Assembly: GCA_012184525.1 (NCBI GenBank)
Contig: WOFQ01000001.1
Span: 1 to 64,000, forward strand
Direction: 5' to 3'
DNA: 64,000 nt
Source of the DNA: Xenoacremonium recifei
Lineage: Eukaryota > Ascomycota > Sordariomycetes > Hypocreales > Nectriaceae
The notes beneath the pieces are model-generated. The model ran no database searches and was not told the origin of the DNA. It was given only the letters and a program-made list of their open reading frames with translations. A program made the position numbers and the translations under genes. This document shows, piece by piece, positions 11,387-23,929 of this stretch (within the stretch, counting starts at the first letter, position 1; each line of letters begins with the position of its first letter).

Positions 11387-13007
11387 CTAGACACCAGCTT
11401 TGTCGGTCATCCTCTCCTCGACAGTCTTATCATTCTCTAATTCGCTAGCCTGCAAAACCCTCCGCTTGTTTGTCTTGTGGACCAAGTAGGAGAGCCCAGC
11501 ACCCCAGAAAGCCAAAGCAATTGAGACGGCGATCATGGCGTACATGCCATGCTAGGCGGAAGGTTAGCTTTCAAATTCTAGAGTATTTTGAATGTGATAG
11601 AGAGAACGTTACCTTGAACCAAGGCGCCATGGAGGCCCCGTAGAAGATAATGCTCCACCAAGCGTTCACGGCATTGCTACCCAAGTTCATGCCAGCCAAA
11701 ACAACAGCGCGGAAGGCAGTCTGCTCGTAACGCATTGCATCGTTACACCAAGCAAAGAAGGTAGCTTGGCAAGCGTAGACAGCACCAGCCCAGTAGTAGG
11801 CAGCCATGGTGACGTTGGTGGATGTTGGGTTGAGAGGATCCTTCGATGCTACGAGAATCATGACAGATGTAGCGACACCCGTGATACCTATGAAGTAACT
11901 AACCAGGTATCGCTTTCCTCCCAAAAAGTCCGTCAGTGTTGCCCAAAAGAGGGTCGAGACGATGCCAACGGCAGGAACACCAGTGGGATAGTTGTTCATC
12001 TGCGAAACTGAGTACTCTTGAACAGGACTGCTCTGTAAAAAGAGCGCCAATAGTGAGTTGCTGCTAAACGACTCAGTCTCGCCAGCGATGATCCAGAGTC
12101 CAACAAATCCCCACCAGTACCACGAGCCTAGGACAGTCTTCAAGAACTTCAAAGTCAAGGGTGACGACTCCTCGACGACAGGGACACGAGCTTTGGCGAG
12201 TTCACGCTCAGATTCGGTGAGGTAGAAGGCTTTGGTGGTGTATGGGGTGTCTGGGAAGCAGAAGAAGCCATAGATAGCAACTGGTAAAGTAAGGAGGCCG
12301 TCGACAATAAACAGCCATCGCCAACCACTCAAGCCGTTCATGCCTTCCATGCTCTTATGAATGCCAGTCTGGATGAAGCCGCCGATCATAGTGCCAGCGA
12401 GTCCGGAAGAGGTGAAAATGCCGCTTCGCTTGCCCAATTCACGCTCGGTATACCATGCACCGAGAATATAGTGGGTTCCGACAAATGTTGAAGCTTCGCA
12501 AATGCCTTGGAAGAATCGGATTGCCATGATGGATTGCGGGTTCTTGGCAGACGCGGTCACCATAGTCAACCCTCCCCAGAGAACCATCATTAAAGGGAAC
12601 CAAATTCGCGGTTTGACATATTGAATGGACAGGTTGGAGGGAATCTGACCCAGGACGTATCTAGTGACAAGTTGATGTTATTATTGGTGTCGGGTAATAG
12701 GCACAAAAGAGATGATGAAACATACCCAACTGTGAAGCAGGTGTTTATGACGTTGTACTGGTCTCCCTTGAAGTCCAATTCTTCCTTCATTCCAGAAACG
12801 TAGGCGTTGGCAAGGTTGCTTCGGTCGAGCTGTCTTGGTTGCTCAGAAACTCTGCAAAGAAGGTTGACCGGTGGAACAACTCACGTAGTTGATGAAGTAA
12901 CTCAGGCAGCAAAAGGTCAGGATGAAAAAGTCAAGTTTCCGCACCAGGACGCGCTCGCCCGGCTGGTACTGAGCATGAAAATACTCGCGCAACTTAGAAG
13001 TGCCCAT
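11387..13007 (-). CDS. MFS permease, allantoate (Dal5)-type anion:cation symporter family
   Basis: Plasma-membrane permease, about 490 residues with about 12 predicted helices, of the Dal5/TNA1-like group that takes up allantoate, ureidosuccinate, nicotinate and similar acids. The start at 13007 gives GTSKLREYFHAQYQPGE then KLDFFILTFCCLSYFINY. Splicing a roughly 55-bp intron restores the family hallmark LDRSNLANAYVSGMKEEL. A second intron restores GYVLGQIPSNLSIQYVKPRI. Later hallmarks are MAIRFFQGICEASTFVGTH and GLSGWRWLFIVDGL. A last intron near 11615-11560 adds the final helix and a hydrophilic C-terminus ending at 11387. It is divergently transcribed from the Zn2Cys6 regulator at 13411, suggesting local control. 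Substrate is not determined. Confidence 0.88.
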
Positions 13008-13410
13008 AGCTACAGGCTCGAGGTGGTTTTGGACGCAGTTGATTGATTGTTGGTCGGTCCGTGAACGGCGATGGCTGCATTCGGTGGCAAAGCATGAAGA
13101 CCTGTAGGGGTATTTGTAGGTCAGCCGTTGCAACACAGGCCCTCCGGTGAGTCTGCCGATCTGCACAATCTGCCAAGGGCAAGACTAAAGCCAGTCCGTA
13201 TCTGCGGGTAAAGTCCCCCCGCATGTTATCAGTGGAGTCATGCCAATTAACCCCTCCGGATACTCTGTACATATTTATCTAGTTGTCAGACCCTGCCGCC
13301 GTAGATATCCTTCCGTATTCAGTAAACATTCAAATTTCTCCGCCATCGAGCCAACCAAGTCCCGACGTCCTTCAATCGTTTCCCCTATCGCGAAAGGACC
13401 AACTCGCCCA
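13008..13410. promoter_or_regulatory. Divergent promoter between MFS permease and Zn2Cys6 regulator
   Basis: The roughly 400-bp intergenic region serves both genes if the regulator starts at 13411. It contains two HGATAR words read on the minus strand (13226-13231 and 13275-13280) and several CGG/CCG triplets. This arrangement is common for a regulator controlling its own neighbour, but no binding site is proven. Confidence 0.4.
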
Positions 13411-14751
13411 ATGCAGGCCGGAAAAGAGAGCAAACAGCGCGGCAAGCCGCGAGGCCGACGTCGTGACCGAGACTGCGGCAGCTGCAAGGCGCGCGGTGTT
13501 AAATGTGATCTCAACAGACCCCGCTGTTTGCCATGCCTGCAGGCCAACCTGCCTTGTGGAGGATACCCGCAAAGGATCATCTGGGCTGGTGAACCTCGTG
13601 TCAACAAGGACCGCAAGCGGAGATCATTGTCTGGGGAATCACAATCACTGCCCGCCTCAACAAGCACTTCAGTCGAGGTTGACAATGGAGGCGGGGCGAG
13701 GCCTGTGTCTGACTCTCGGAGTTCCCCCGCCCTGAACGAGATGCCAAATGTTGATCGAACCAGCTTCGTCAAGCGCCTTGCCATATTTTGCCACCAGATT
13801 GAGTCTCTGGGAGACCAGACCATCCACAATAGCCCCTATCTCTCGGGTAAGACCATCCGTCTAGTCTCTAGTCTTCGAGAATTCATGCAAGCACGCATCA
13901 AGCGATTTCCTACAACCGCGCGGACCGACGAGGCCTTGCCGGAGTCAGCCGAAGCTGCCCGCTACCGACTGGCTCTTTTGATGGAGCTTAATGAGGCCTT
14001 GCGGACAGCAAATCCTTTTGCAATCCTCGGCATCGCCGCTTTCGCTGTCTTTGATGTTTTTGACAAGGCATTCGGTGATTGGGAGTGCCATCTTCACGGC
14101 GCCAAGTCCTTGCTGGATTTTTACTGTCACAACCAACTCGACCTTCGGCGTCTGGCAAACAACGTCCCAGGCCTCTTGGAAATTGTGTGTAGGCTTGTCT
14201 GGTTCGATGTCATGGGCGCGGTCGTACGAGGTACTCCCGGGCTAGTTTTCGACGACTGGCACCTTGAATGTCTCAATGATGCATTCTTCCAGGGTGTGGG
14301 CTGTCCAGCTGACGTGTTTCAATTATTCCTCCGCGTCGTGAAGCGGGAGCCACATTCCAACCTAGTGGAAATATGTTTCCTCGTCATGAACCAACTGTTT
14401 CAGCTCAATACACAATCAACAGATTGGGACCAATGCGCCAATGCTCATCGGTGCGCCGCAGTCATAGCCGTTCTTGACCAGGTCGACGATGGGGGGAGCA
14501 CATCCAAACAGACCCTTCTTCATTCTGCAGTCCAAAGACTATGTGGAATTGTTTCGTCAACACCCACCTCCTCCGATTTCTATATTCACATGGCCACGAC
14601 TGTCTATCTCGCAGGGATGGCCGCTACCACAGAAGAGCAATGCGGCGTGGTTCGATCTTATTGGAGGAATTGCTGTACTCTCGGCATACCACGTTATTCA
14701 CAGGGATTGAGTAACTGCGAAGAGAGGTGGAAAGCCAAGGGACTGGCATAA
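13411..14751 (+). CDS. Zn2Cys6 fungal transcription factor
   Basis: Single-exon gene of 446 residues from the ATG at 13411. The frame stays open to an upstream ATG at 13240, but residues before 13411 do not resemble this family. The N-terminus is basic (KPRGRRRDRD), followed by a complete zinc cluster C-x2-C-x6-C-x6-C-x2-C-x6-C reading CGSCKARGVKCDLNRPRC and LPC then C. The rest is helical with a WECHLHGAKSLLDFY block typical of the fungal_trans_2 type regulatory region. Divergent to the Dal5-type permease and upstream of the amidase, it is a candidate regulator of one or both. The target is inference. Confidence 0.87.
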   Translation: MQAGKESKQRGKPRGRRRDRDCGSCKARGVKCDLNRPRCLPCLQANLPCGGYPQRIIWAGEPRVNKDRKRRSLSGESQSLPASTSTSVEVDNGGGARPVSDSRSSPALNEMPNVDRTSFVKRLAIFCHQIESLGDQTIHNSPYLSGKTIRLVSSLREFMQARIKRFPTTARTDEALPESAEAARYRLALLMELNEALRTANPFAILGIAAFAVFDVFDKAFGDWECHLHGAKSLLDFYCHNQLDLRRLANNVPGLLEIVCRLVWFDVMGAVVRGTPGLVFDDWHLECLNDAFFQGVGCPADVFQLFLRVVKREPHSNLVEICFLVMNQLFQLNTQSTDWDQCANAHRCAAVIAVLDQVDDGGSTSKQTLLHSAVQRLCGIVSSTPTSSDFYIHMATTVYLAGMAATTEEQCGVVRSYWRNCCTLGIPRYSQGLSNCEERWKAKGLA

Positions 14752-15511
14752 TATTGTTGTCTAGGGTAGCTACCAGGGAGATGCCGCCTAAATGTATAAC
14801 TATGGCTTTGTGCGGGGAACTGTCTGACCACTCCATGGCTTAGGAATAGATGTATGCGAAACTACTCTGTACGGTGTGAACTACTTTAGCGGATGCTAAT
14901 GCGAATTGATTCCAGTCAATCTGTGGTTCAAGGCTTGTTAAGTGCATGGTGATAAGTAGGTGGGGTGGGTGGCTATCGTTTTGATATCATTCCGATTTGG
15001 GAAAGTAATCTAATGCCCCAAGACGATGCTACCACACGGAATTTCCTCCGCAGAATGATAAGCTGTGACCAACTCCACAGCACCTTGAGCGATTGGCGCG
15101 TTACCGGAGCCGGCAGGCAAACTAATGAGGTTTCCGGGTTGCATGGGGATATCGATCACGGCAATGATGGGAAAGGCTTCTCCGCTCTTCTGAGAGTCCG
15201 TTGATTCCAATTGATCAATCGCCGGAGCAGCTGATAGCAATCGTAACATCTTATTTTAAACCTGATAAGTCACCTACAATGTATGACCTACTGCAAAAGT
15301 GTGAGATAACGCACGGGATCCGTTCCCGGATTGGGAAAGCAACCTACCCGATTTCGCTCACATCACTTCGCGAGTTTCTCCGCTCTTCATCATGGTACGC
15401 CCCGAGAACCGGTCAGACACCCGGGTCTTTTGGGTGTAATATAAGGGCTCACGAATCTCGATAACGATTTCAATCTATGCTTCCATCTACTGTATTCTTA
15501 TCTTCTTTACG
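14752..15511. other. Intergenic segment upstream of the amidase gene
   Basis: Contains a minus-strand open frame at 15010-15249 (about 79 codons, with an IIAVIDIPMQPGNLISLPAG stretch) whose composition looks protein-like. It has no recognised family and no upstream exon, so I do not call it a gene. The right part is the amidase promoter. Confidence 0.4.
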
Positions 15512-17411
15512 ATGACGGTCTCTAAAACCTCTTCTGCTGATCCATGGGAGGCAATCGCTGCCAAAAAGCGTCAGGCTCTCCTGGCTTCCATCCCCACCGA
15601 GTGGCTCGTCCCGGGTGACTTGCTCCCTCCCGCCTCTCAGGACGATGTGACGTCTTGGCCGGAGACTTCAGGATGGTTTACCACTGAGGAACTGGCTATA
15701 ACGAACCTCGATGCCAGACAGCTGACTGCTAAGCTTTGCGCTGGCGAGCTCAAGTCAGAGGATGTTACTAAAGCTTTCTGCAAACGAGCAGTAGCCGCCC
15801 ATCAGCTGGTGAGTTTCCTTACACTTATGTGGACTTTGGTCATTTCTGTGACGTGGTCGAACCTTTTTTTGTCTTCATTTCTATTTACACGTCCTCTTTA
15901 GACCAACTGCCTCTCTGAATGTTGCTTTGATCGAGCGATCACGATGGCTCGAGAGAGAGATGCTTACTTTGCGCGGACTGGAAAGCCCATTGGACCCTTT
16001 CATGGACTCCCTATTTCGCTGAAAGACAACTTCAACCTTGCCGGTCTTGATTCTACTGTGGGCTTCGCTTCTTATGTATGCGACCCCGCTAAATCCGACT
16101 CAACACTTGTTGAGCTTCTGGAGGCTGCTGGCGCAGTCTTTTACGTTAAGACAAATGTTCCGACGGCCATGATGATTGCGGAGTCTGTCAACAACGTCTT
16201 TGGACGAACATCAAATCCTAGAAATAGACAGACAACGAGCGGCGGAAGTTCAGGAGGAGAGTCTGCTCTTATTGTCATGAAGGGTAGCCCATTGGGCGTT
16301 GGCTCAGACATTGGTGATTGCAACTCCACCTCAATGAGAAGCTTAAAACTGACCTATGTTCAGGTGGTTCATTGCGTATTCCTGCTGCATGTACAGGAAT
16401 TTTCACAATTCGCCCATCTTCTGGTCGATTCCCTGTACGAAATACTCGTTCGGGCATGCCTGGTCAAGAAGCGGTGGCGTCTGTTAATGGACCGCTGGCT
16501 GGTACGCTGGCTGATATCGAGATGTACAGCAAGGTCGTCGTTGATTCCAAACCATGGATTTACGACTCAAAATGCCTCCCCATCCCTTGGCGTACAGTAG
16601 AGCTTCCTCGGAGACTCAAGATCGCCGTCATGTGGCACGACGGCATGGTTCTCCCGACTCCCCCAGTCAATCGAGCCCTCAGAAAAGTCGTACTAAAGTT
16701 GAAAGAGGCTGGACATGAATTGATCGACTGGGACCCTATTGACCAAGCAGAGGGGACAGATCTCTTGGCTCGTATGTTCGTCGCGGATGGAGGTCTCACA
16801 ATCAAGAGGGAGCTGAAGCGCACAAATGAACCTTGGAGGCCGGAGATGAAGGCCTATGAAGTTGCACAGGAGCTTGGAACTGCAGAAATGTGGGAGCTAC
16901 ATTTACAGAGAACTGCCTTTCAAAATCGTTATCTCGATCGTTGGAATAAGGCTGGAATCGACGCCATTCTTTGTCCAACCATCCCCTTCAACACTGTCAA
17001 GGCGGGGCATTTCCAACACGGTTTGTAAACCAATACTTAAGAGCTCAAAGAAGAGGTTTCGCTGACTGAAAGTAGTTGGGTATACGGGTGTTTATAACGT
17101 CCTAGATTACTCCAGTGTCTCCTTCGCCACGGGTTTGTGTGTGGACAAGAACATCGACAAGCTTGGTGCTGACTACCAACATTTGGGACCTCTTTGCAAG
17201 AGCATCAATGAAGACTGTAAGTGTTGAAGTCTCGGCAGTTGTACCTCCTTGCCAGGGTTTACGAATTTCACTACTTTGTCCTAACCCTTGGCTAGTTGAC
17301 CCCGAATTGATGCATGGTTTACCAATCAGCCTCCAACTAGTGGCACGACGGTTGGAAGAGGAAAAGGTTCTTCAGATGACTAAATGTATACTAGAGACTG
17401 TTAGACAGTAG
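15512..17411 (+). CDS. Amidase, acetamidase-like (amidase signature family)
   Basis: Hydrolyses a carboxamide to acid and ammonia; cytosolic in this family. Five exons join to about 545 residues, the usual size of fungal AmdS-type amidases. The introns are 15809-15901, about 16311-16362, about 17022-17075 and about 17212-17290. The catalytic Ser-cisSer-Lys triad is visible: Lys about 140 in PISLKDNFN, the glycine/serine loop TTSGGSSGGESAL (residues 211-221), and GVGSDIGGSLRIPAA formed exactly across the second splice. The C-terminal DPELMHGLPISLQLVARR matches the family end. No signal peptide. It sits near a urea transporter and a Dal5-type permease, which fits nitrogen scavenging. The exact amide is unknown. 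Confidence 0.9.
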
Positions 17412-18403
17412 ACTTTGGAAACAATATTATACATATCCTTCTAATGCACTAGGCATACAAAATTATTTTCTCCTCTCTCAAATTGGTCTTATGATATTCC
17501 ATAGATCAAACCTCGGTGCTCATGGAAGCTCTTGATATGCTGACATATTGGAATGTTATTGTACAATTGACATGCCACTCATGAAGCTGATCGCTGCGGC
17601 CAAAAACCGGGATGACAGCACATTGGGTATTTCGGCCGAGAATGATGGGGATATCTTAGTTCATATGATACATTGCGACAAACAGCTCGGTACCCTGTGA
17701 TCTAAGTAGCTCAAGCCCATCATATCTACCGCGACATGAGGTCTTATATAGTGTATATACCGTTTTCAAAGTTTCGTTCGATCAAAGCGAAGTTTTTCAC
17801 ATCTTGCTCGTTTGAGGCTGTCTCCAAACATGTTGCCACGAATGTACCATTCCCCAAACCAAATATAATGCTGCTTGCTCTGACCCAGGGTAAATAAAAC
17901 ACTCCCGTCTTAACAGACCCAGACGAAATTGGCCCTATTAGTTTAATCGCTGGAATTGAGTCCATCGCTATGTTACTGAAGTAGACGAATTAACAAAAGC
18001 CCAAAATTGTGCTTTAACAATCTTGCGAGATATAGTTTCATGCACCGAACGTATGGAAACCCCGCAGTTACTTCATAGACGGACAGAGAACGGAATGGGC
18101 ACCCGGATTACCTACGAAAGAGATTGGTGTAGAAGATTTGCGGGATTTATTTCTCAGTGGGCTAACAGGAGGAATGTGCTGAAGTGCCGCAGGCATCCCA
18201 GCACGTCATCGACTAAGTCCAGTGATACCGCGTAATACCACGCGAATTGATTCGCGGCCAGCGATGCCGCAATCTTCTGGCAATATTGTGCGTTTCGGAG
18301 AATGACCAAGACATTGATAATAAGACATCTTGTCTGGCCACAAGCCTGAATGGTTTTACACTCTCAATATACCCGCAATCAAATTTTAACCCATCTTTTA
18401 ATC
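17412..18403. other. Intergenic segment
   Basis: AT-rich spacer between the amidase terminus and the TauD-type gene. Short frames at 17744-17965 (minus) and 18023-18235 (plus) show no family resemblance. The last about 300 bp should hold the TauD gene promoter. Confidence 0.5.
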
Positions 18404-19601
18404 ATGTCGAGCACTACAATCACCCAGTCTGAGATTATCATTCCCACTCAGCTGGAGACGAAAGGATACCAGAAGCCGTTGACACTTTCTGGCGCGCTTG
18501 ACCATTTCGAGCATGACGAAGTCACACCTGTGATTGGCCGGGAATACCCCAACGTGAACTTGGTCAACGATATTATCAATGCCAAGAACGCTGACGAGTT
18601 GATCCGTGACCTTGGAATTACTAGTGAGTTGTATAGGAGCATAGATCTTAATGTCGGAAAGCTGATATCTCGCCAGTCTCCCAGAGAGGAGTGGTCTTTT
18701 TTCGTGCGCAAGACAACCTCACCGACGACTTACAGAAGTCACTCGTTCAGCGATTGGGCCAGCTCACTGGGAAACCCTCGAACTCAACGTTACATATCCA
18801 TCCGCTACTCAACAGTACCAGTGAGTTCGGGGTCAACGACGACGAGATCAGCACAATTTCATCCCGTGGTTTTAAAGACTACCCTGGCAATGACCAGAAG
18901 AAGGACCGAGATGATCGGAAGGGCGGGGCGGCATCGTGGCATAGCGATATTCAATTCGAACCATACCCCGCTGATTACACGAGTTTGCGGCTAGTACAGC
19001 TGCCGGCTACGGGAGGAGACACCTTATGGGCATCGGGATACGAACTCTATGATCGGTTCAGCGACGCATATCAAAAGTTCTTTGAGGGATTGACTGCGAC
19101 GTTCACAGGGGAAGGTTTTCTCAGGGCCGCAGAAGCACGCCCCGATAAGTTCAAGATTCACGAAGAACCACGTGGCAATCCTGCCAACATTGGCCGAGCA
19201 CTCACAACAACCCACCCAGTCGTACGCACAAACCCAGTCACTGGTTGGAAATCAATTTTTGCGATTGGAAACTTCCCTCAGCGCATCAATGAGTTAAGTA
19301 AGCGCGAGAGTAAGGATCTTTTGGAGGCCTTTTATGATAGAATTGAGGAAAACCATGACTTGCAAGTTAGGTTCAAGTGGAGGAACAAGAACGACCTTGG
19401 TTAGTATACCACATGTATCTTCCATGGGAATGAGTATTGACCTTTTCAGCAATCTGGGACAACCGCAGCGTATTTCATAGTGCTACAAACGATTATGACA
19501 ACCTAGGTGATCGTGCTGGGCATCGCGCTGTCGGAATCGGCGAGAAGCCTTACTTAGACCCAAAGAGTAGTTCAAGGACTATCGCACTTGGTGGCTATTA
19601 G
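18404..19601 (+). CDS. TauD/TfdA-type 2-oxoglutarate- and Fe(II)-dependent dioxygenase
   Basis: Three exons (18404-18623, 18677-19399, 19450-19601) give 364 residues, normal for fungal sulfonate/taurine dioxygenase-like proteins. After the first splice the sequence reads GITISQRGVVFFRAQ. The iron ligands are visible: His162 and Asp164 in SWHSDIQFEP, and His324 in DNRSVFHSATND, which appears only after the second splice. An arginine at about 336 or 340 is in place to bind 2-oxoglutarate. Such enzymes release sulfite from taurine or other sulfonates, or cleave related substrates. The sulfonate role is from family knowledge and not shown here. It is intact and stands alone on the plus strand. 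Confidence 0.9.
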
Positions 19602-21397
19602 ACAACGAGTCACTATACCATGATTAACAAGGAATACTATCGCTATCTATCATGCATGTATCGTTTTTCTGTCCCTAGTGTCATCTTCAACTGTGCATAG
19701 GTCGACGATCAGGCGTAGACGTGTATTCTATCCATTGAAAGACACTCGTGTCCTAGCATTTGAACTATATGTACATGGACGATCCCAAGTTTGAAGTTTT
19801 GCATGAAAGGGCCTCATAGATTGAAAGACGTATTGATACAAAGGGTATAAAATGGGTGACCATTGATTCCTTTCCTGTCAGTATCCGTTGATATGAGACA
19901 ATAGTATGATAGATCTGAAGATCTCCATCATTCTTCTTTATTCATTCGAATGCTCTTAAGAACCCAAGATGAGCGTCAACGATGATGTCGCAATTCCTTC
20001 TCTTTCTTACAATAAACATGAGCCAACTTGAGAAATACACAGGCAAGATCGTGAGTGCCATGGGTGGCTATACACAATCAAACACGTGTATTCGGACCAA
20101 ATCCTCGATTTTAGGGCTGAATATTCTGCTTAGCCTGGATCCAGCGCGTTTGAACGAATGAGTTCCAAATGGAATATCCCACCCAACATGAGAATATCGG
20201 ACCTTCTACGTTATAAACGTACGCAATAGCACTTATCTGAACGACGATAACAAATCCGTCATGAGTAAGGCTTTCTCCGACCGATGTTGTACTTGGAAAC
20301 ATCAACAAACCCGAGAGCTCATTCCTGTGGAAATTTTCTCATCCATTCTTATTGGGAAGACAAAGCTAGTATTACACCGGTCGATGAGACGAAAGATAAA
20401 TGGGCAAAATGCGCCAGGCAATCCCTCGTCGGGAGAAGGGGGGAAACCAAGTTCTTGGGGACGTAAAACGACAAGAATAGAATGGCTTGGATCGCAGCAA
20501 GCTATCTAAAGGACCTACCATCAAAGATCCCCGGTGACCGAACAGCGACTCAAGAATTCCGGCAGGTATCGTATCGACCGAGAGGGCTTTATCCAGGACA
20601 TCCTCCCCATGTGGACAAACGTTCTGCAAATGCCCAAAGACAGGTCGATAAAGTATCTGCATTCAATGCCAAGATAAAAATATGGGGGAAAATGAGAAGT
20701 TCAAGTCATCAAAGCCAAGATGGCAGAGAGTTTGAATGAGGCGAATGGGATTTGAACAGTAATCGACGGGAACTTTTTAGCGCATCAAATAGAAAGGCGA
20801 TCAGCCTACATGGTAAATAGTAGAATGAACCGTAGCAGAGTCCATTTTCGTGACCATAACAGTTTCTATGCGTGGAGACAGTATGATTGTGTGATGAAAT
20901 ACGGCCTGTGTATCCTGGTTTAGTGGCCTAAGGCGGGGTGGTTAGCTTCTTAGCACGACACAACTTTTTAAGATGCGTTGTAGTAGCCAGAGAGTCTAAA
21001 GATACCTACCTATAAAGAATTATGTGAGCACTTGCTTACTAGGTTAAATTTTAATGAGTTTGCTGTGGTAATCTCCGGTATACTTACCTAACTCATTGTA
21101 ATTTCTTGATCTGAATTGTCTTCTAGGGAGCATTTGCTCTGACAGGGATGCAGGAATCGCTAAAGCTCTACTTCGTAAAAATCGGCCTATTTATTACACG
21201 GCCTCGGTAAAACCCCTGCGTTAACCCACTACTCCTCATTTTGAGAAAACGTTACCTTTTGACACGTCACTCCCCCCTCTCGTGAAATTTATCCCTCTCT
21301 CCTCCTCCCCTTGATAGCTTAACTTCGCAGGCCACCCCCATTTCCTGCGATATCCTCCCGAGTTATACGGTGTTGTTAAAGTAGCTTACTTTGGATT
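19602..21397. other. Gene-free spacer, 1.8 kb
   Basis: No supported gene. Minus-strand frames at 20111-20308 and 20372-20662 are open but lack starts, splice partners or recognised domains. The last 150 bp before the methyltransferase start are pyrimidine-rich (runs of C/T around 21268-21310), as in many fungal promoters. Confidence 0.5.
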
Positions 21398-22877
21398 ATG
21401 TCTTCCCTCGAGTCGACGCCAAAGGAGTCTGTTACCCCACCTGCGACAGCTAGATTGCCAGTCACTCCGCCCACGGAGGGAATTATTGAAGCTGTCAGCC
21501 CATCCCTTCCAAGCCATAGTCTTTCCCTCAGTCCACAAAGGCCAGCATTGCTAACCACGACAACGTCTTGTATAGGACTCCGATGGCGATTCCTCTTATT
21601 CCTTAACGTAAGAAGAAATTATAAATGCAGTTGCGCCAGGATTTTGCCTGATGTGGTATAGAACCCAAGTCACCGATACCGAGTCGCTCAAGTCTTCCAT
21701 CCTCAACTACAAATGGGAGAATGGCAGGCGTTACCACGCATACGGAGATGGCACCTACTGGTAAGTTCCTAAACTTAAAGCATTCCGTTCTATTGTTCAA
21801 TCTTACCTTATCCACGCGCCTTAACAGGGGACCAAACGATGATCGTCAACAAGACGCCGAAGACCTGATGTAAGCTCGTCCAACTCTTACTCTCTATCCT
21901 CCATCTGAAATGGCAATAGCCACGAGCTGTTCCGCATCGTTCTAGACGGCAAGCTTTACAGAGCTCCCATCGGCGACAGCCCACAGGTTTGCTTCTTTGT
22001 TGCCTAATACTCTACCTCTACAACTAACGGGAGAACAGAACATATTAGACATCGGCTGCGGCACTGGAATTTGGGCCATGTGAGCCCCCCACCTCGACTG
22101 ATCAACTCAGTGTTTAAAGAAATTCTTTAGTGAAATGGCAGACTTGCACCCATCTGCTGAGGTTATCGGGGTCGACCTGTCGCCTATTCAGCCAAGCTTC
22201 GTCCCTCCTAACTGCAGGTTCGAAGTAGACGACATTAACAAGGAATGGACGTTTCCAGAGAATCAATTTGACCTGATTCACATTCGATACATGACAGGTA
22301 CAGTTCCGGATTGGGCCGGACTCTTAAAGAAGGCCCAAAGGTTCCTCAACCTCTTCCGAGTCCTTGCCAGACTATGCTGATCTATCTGCAGGTATCTGAA
22401 ACCTGGCGGCTGGATAGAGCACGTCGAACTATGGGGGGATGCTAGATCTGATGACAATACCCTTCGTCCTGAATCTCCCCTCGTGACATGGGTGGACATC
22501 TTCCAGCAGGTCGGCCAAAAGATTGGCAAGCCCTTTTTTTGGAACTCAGGCGACGCGTTCAGAGATGCTGGCCTTGAAAATATTACCGAGCACCAATTCA
22601 AGGTCCCAATCGGCACGTGGCCAAAGGACAAGGATCTCAAGCAGTGGGGTTCCTGGAACCGCCAGTTCTTGTTGCAAGGCCTCGAAGGATTCTCTATCCG
22701 CAGCTTGACAGAACTTTTGGGAGTGGGTTCCATTCATCGAGTACTTCTGATTAGGAACTTGTATATGATGCTAATGAGACCATCTCTTAGTGGAAGTATG
22801 AGCAAGCGCAGATGTTTCTTGTGGATATGCGCAAGGAAATACAGAACCCTAAGCTTCATTCATACGTCCTAATGTAG
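21398..22877 (+). CDS. LaeA-like SAM-dependent methyltransferase
   Basis: Class I methyltransferase of the LaeA/Llm group. Nine exons separated by eight short introns join without conflict to about 310 residues. After a low-complexity serine/proline N-terminus, splicing gives EADSDGDSSYSLT and SSILNYKWENGRRYHAYGDG, the typical entry motif. The next blocks are DLIHELFRIVLDGKLYRAPI and the SAM motif NILDIGCGTGIWAIEMA. EVIGVDLSPIQPSFVPPNC and FDLIHIRYMTGTVPDW follow, then YLKPGGWIEH. The C-terminus ends in a short helix at 22877. All motifs match the family. LaeA itself is a global regulator of secondary metabolism, but most relatives (Llm proteins) have other or unknown roles and I cannot say which this is. 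No biosynthetic core enzyme lies nearby. Confidence 0.9.
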
Positions 22878-23929
22878 GTTTTTCCTTGGTTTGAAGTCGT
22901 AAACTAGTAGTTTTTACTAACCGAAATTGACGATAGAACTACTATATATGGCCAGAAACCTAAGGCCTAGATAGTCATAAATCCATCTTGTGCGGCTAGT
23001 ATAGTCTTGACAAACATACAGTATGGAAATTGGGCTTGTATTTCAATAGAGATTGAACTCTAAACTGTCAAGGAACAAGTAGATCATATGTTTCAGAAGG
23101 ATACCCTTGGGCAACTTTCGCCCGTGAAAACTAGATACAGCCAAACATGTCAATAGACAGAAGTATGTCTAAGCTTTTCTTCTCCCGTAGTGCTCTGAGG
23201 GTGTTTTGTTTGCACTTTAGTCCTTATTATGATTAAGGTTTCGTACTGATGATTTATCCCTTGGGGTGACGACCAGGCAAAACTGAAACCCGAATTCGAA
23301 ACCCGGAGCGGCATTGCACCACATCCGGTATCGCAGTTGCAATTCCGTTTATTCGTCTTCCAGCTAGCTTTGTCGACAAGCTGAAACGCTCTCACAAGTC
23401 AAATAAAGCATCAGACAACTTTAAAGCATATATGAGTCTGTCGTTTTCATCTAATGTCACTTCTTAAGCAACACAATCTGCTCTCTTCCCACATGTGCAA
23501 AATCAGACCTCCCATAATGGTAGTACTTTCCATCGAATAAATAGGCTTACTCTTGAACTTATCTTTACAGCCCTATGAAAGTCTAATGATGATATGGTGG
23601 AGAAGGTACCGGCAGAATTGGCGATGCCTACAAAATGTTTCCTACGACATCTTAGAAGTGGCCATGAGAAACCCTCGCCATTTCCTGTCGGAAATATGGA
23701 GTTCGTTCCCCTCAACTTTAAAATTAAGGTTGAGACTAAAAAGTCCTAGATAGAAAATTAAAGCGTAGGACTTTGAATCTGTTGAAGATAAAAGGATCAA
23801 TTTGATCCCGCTAAATGAAGAAGAATAACAAGCAATTTAGTACACACTCACCCAGTATTTCTGCGTGAAAACAACAAGACAACTGTAACCAGGTGCCAGA
23901 AGGGAAGCTGAATGATGAAGCACTCCCAT
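22878..23929. other. Gene-free spacer
   Basis: AT-rich with no supported gene; a few open frames of 60-80 codons lack family resemblance. Confidence 0.45.

Noticed and set aside
15010..15249. 79-codon minus-strand frame upstream of the amidase gene with protein-like composition
   Set aside because: No recognised domain, no splice partner and no neighbouring support; kept only as a note.
20372..20662. 96-codon minus-strand frame in the spacer before the methyltransferase gene
   Set aside because: No domain, no splice sites supporting further exons and no resemblance to known proteins.
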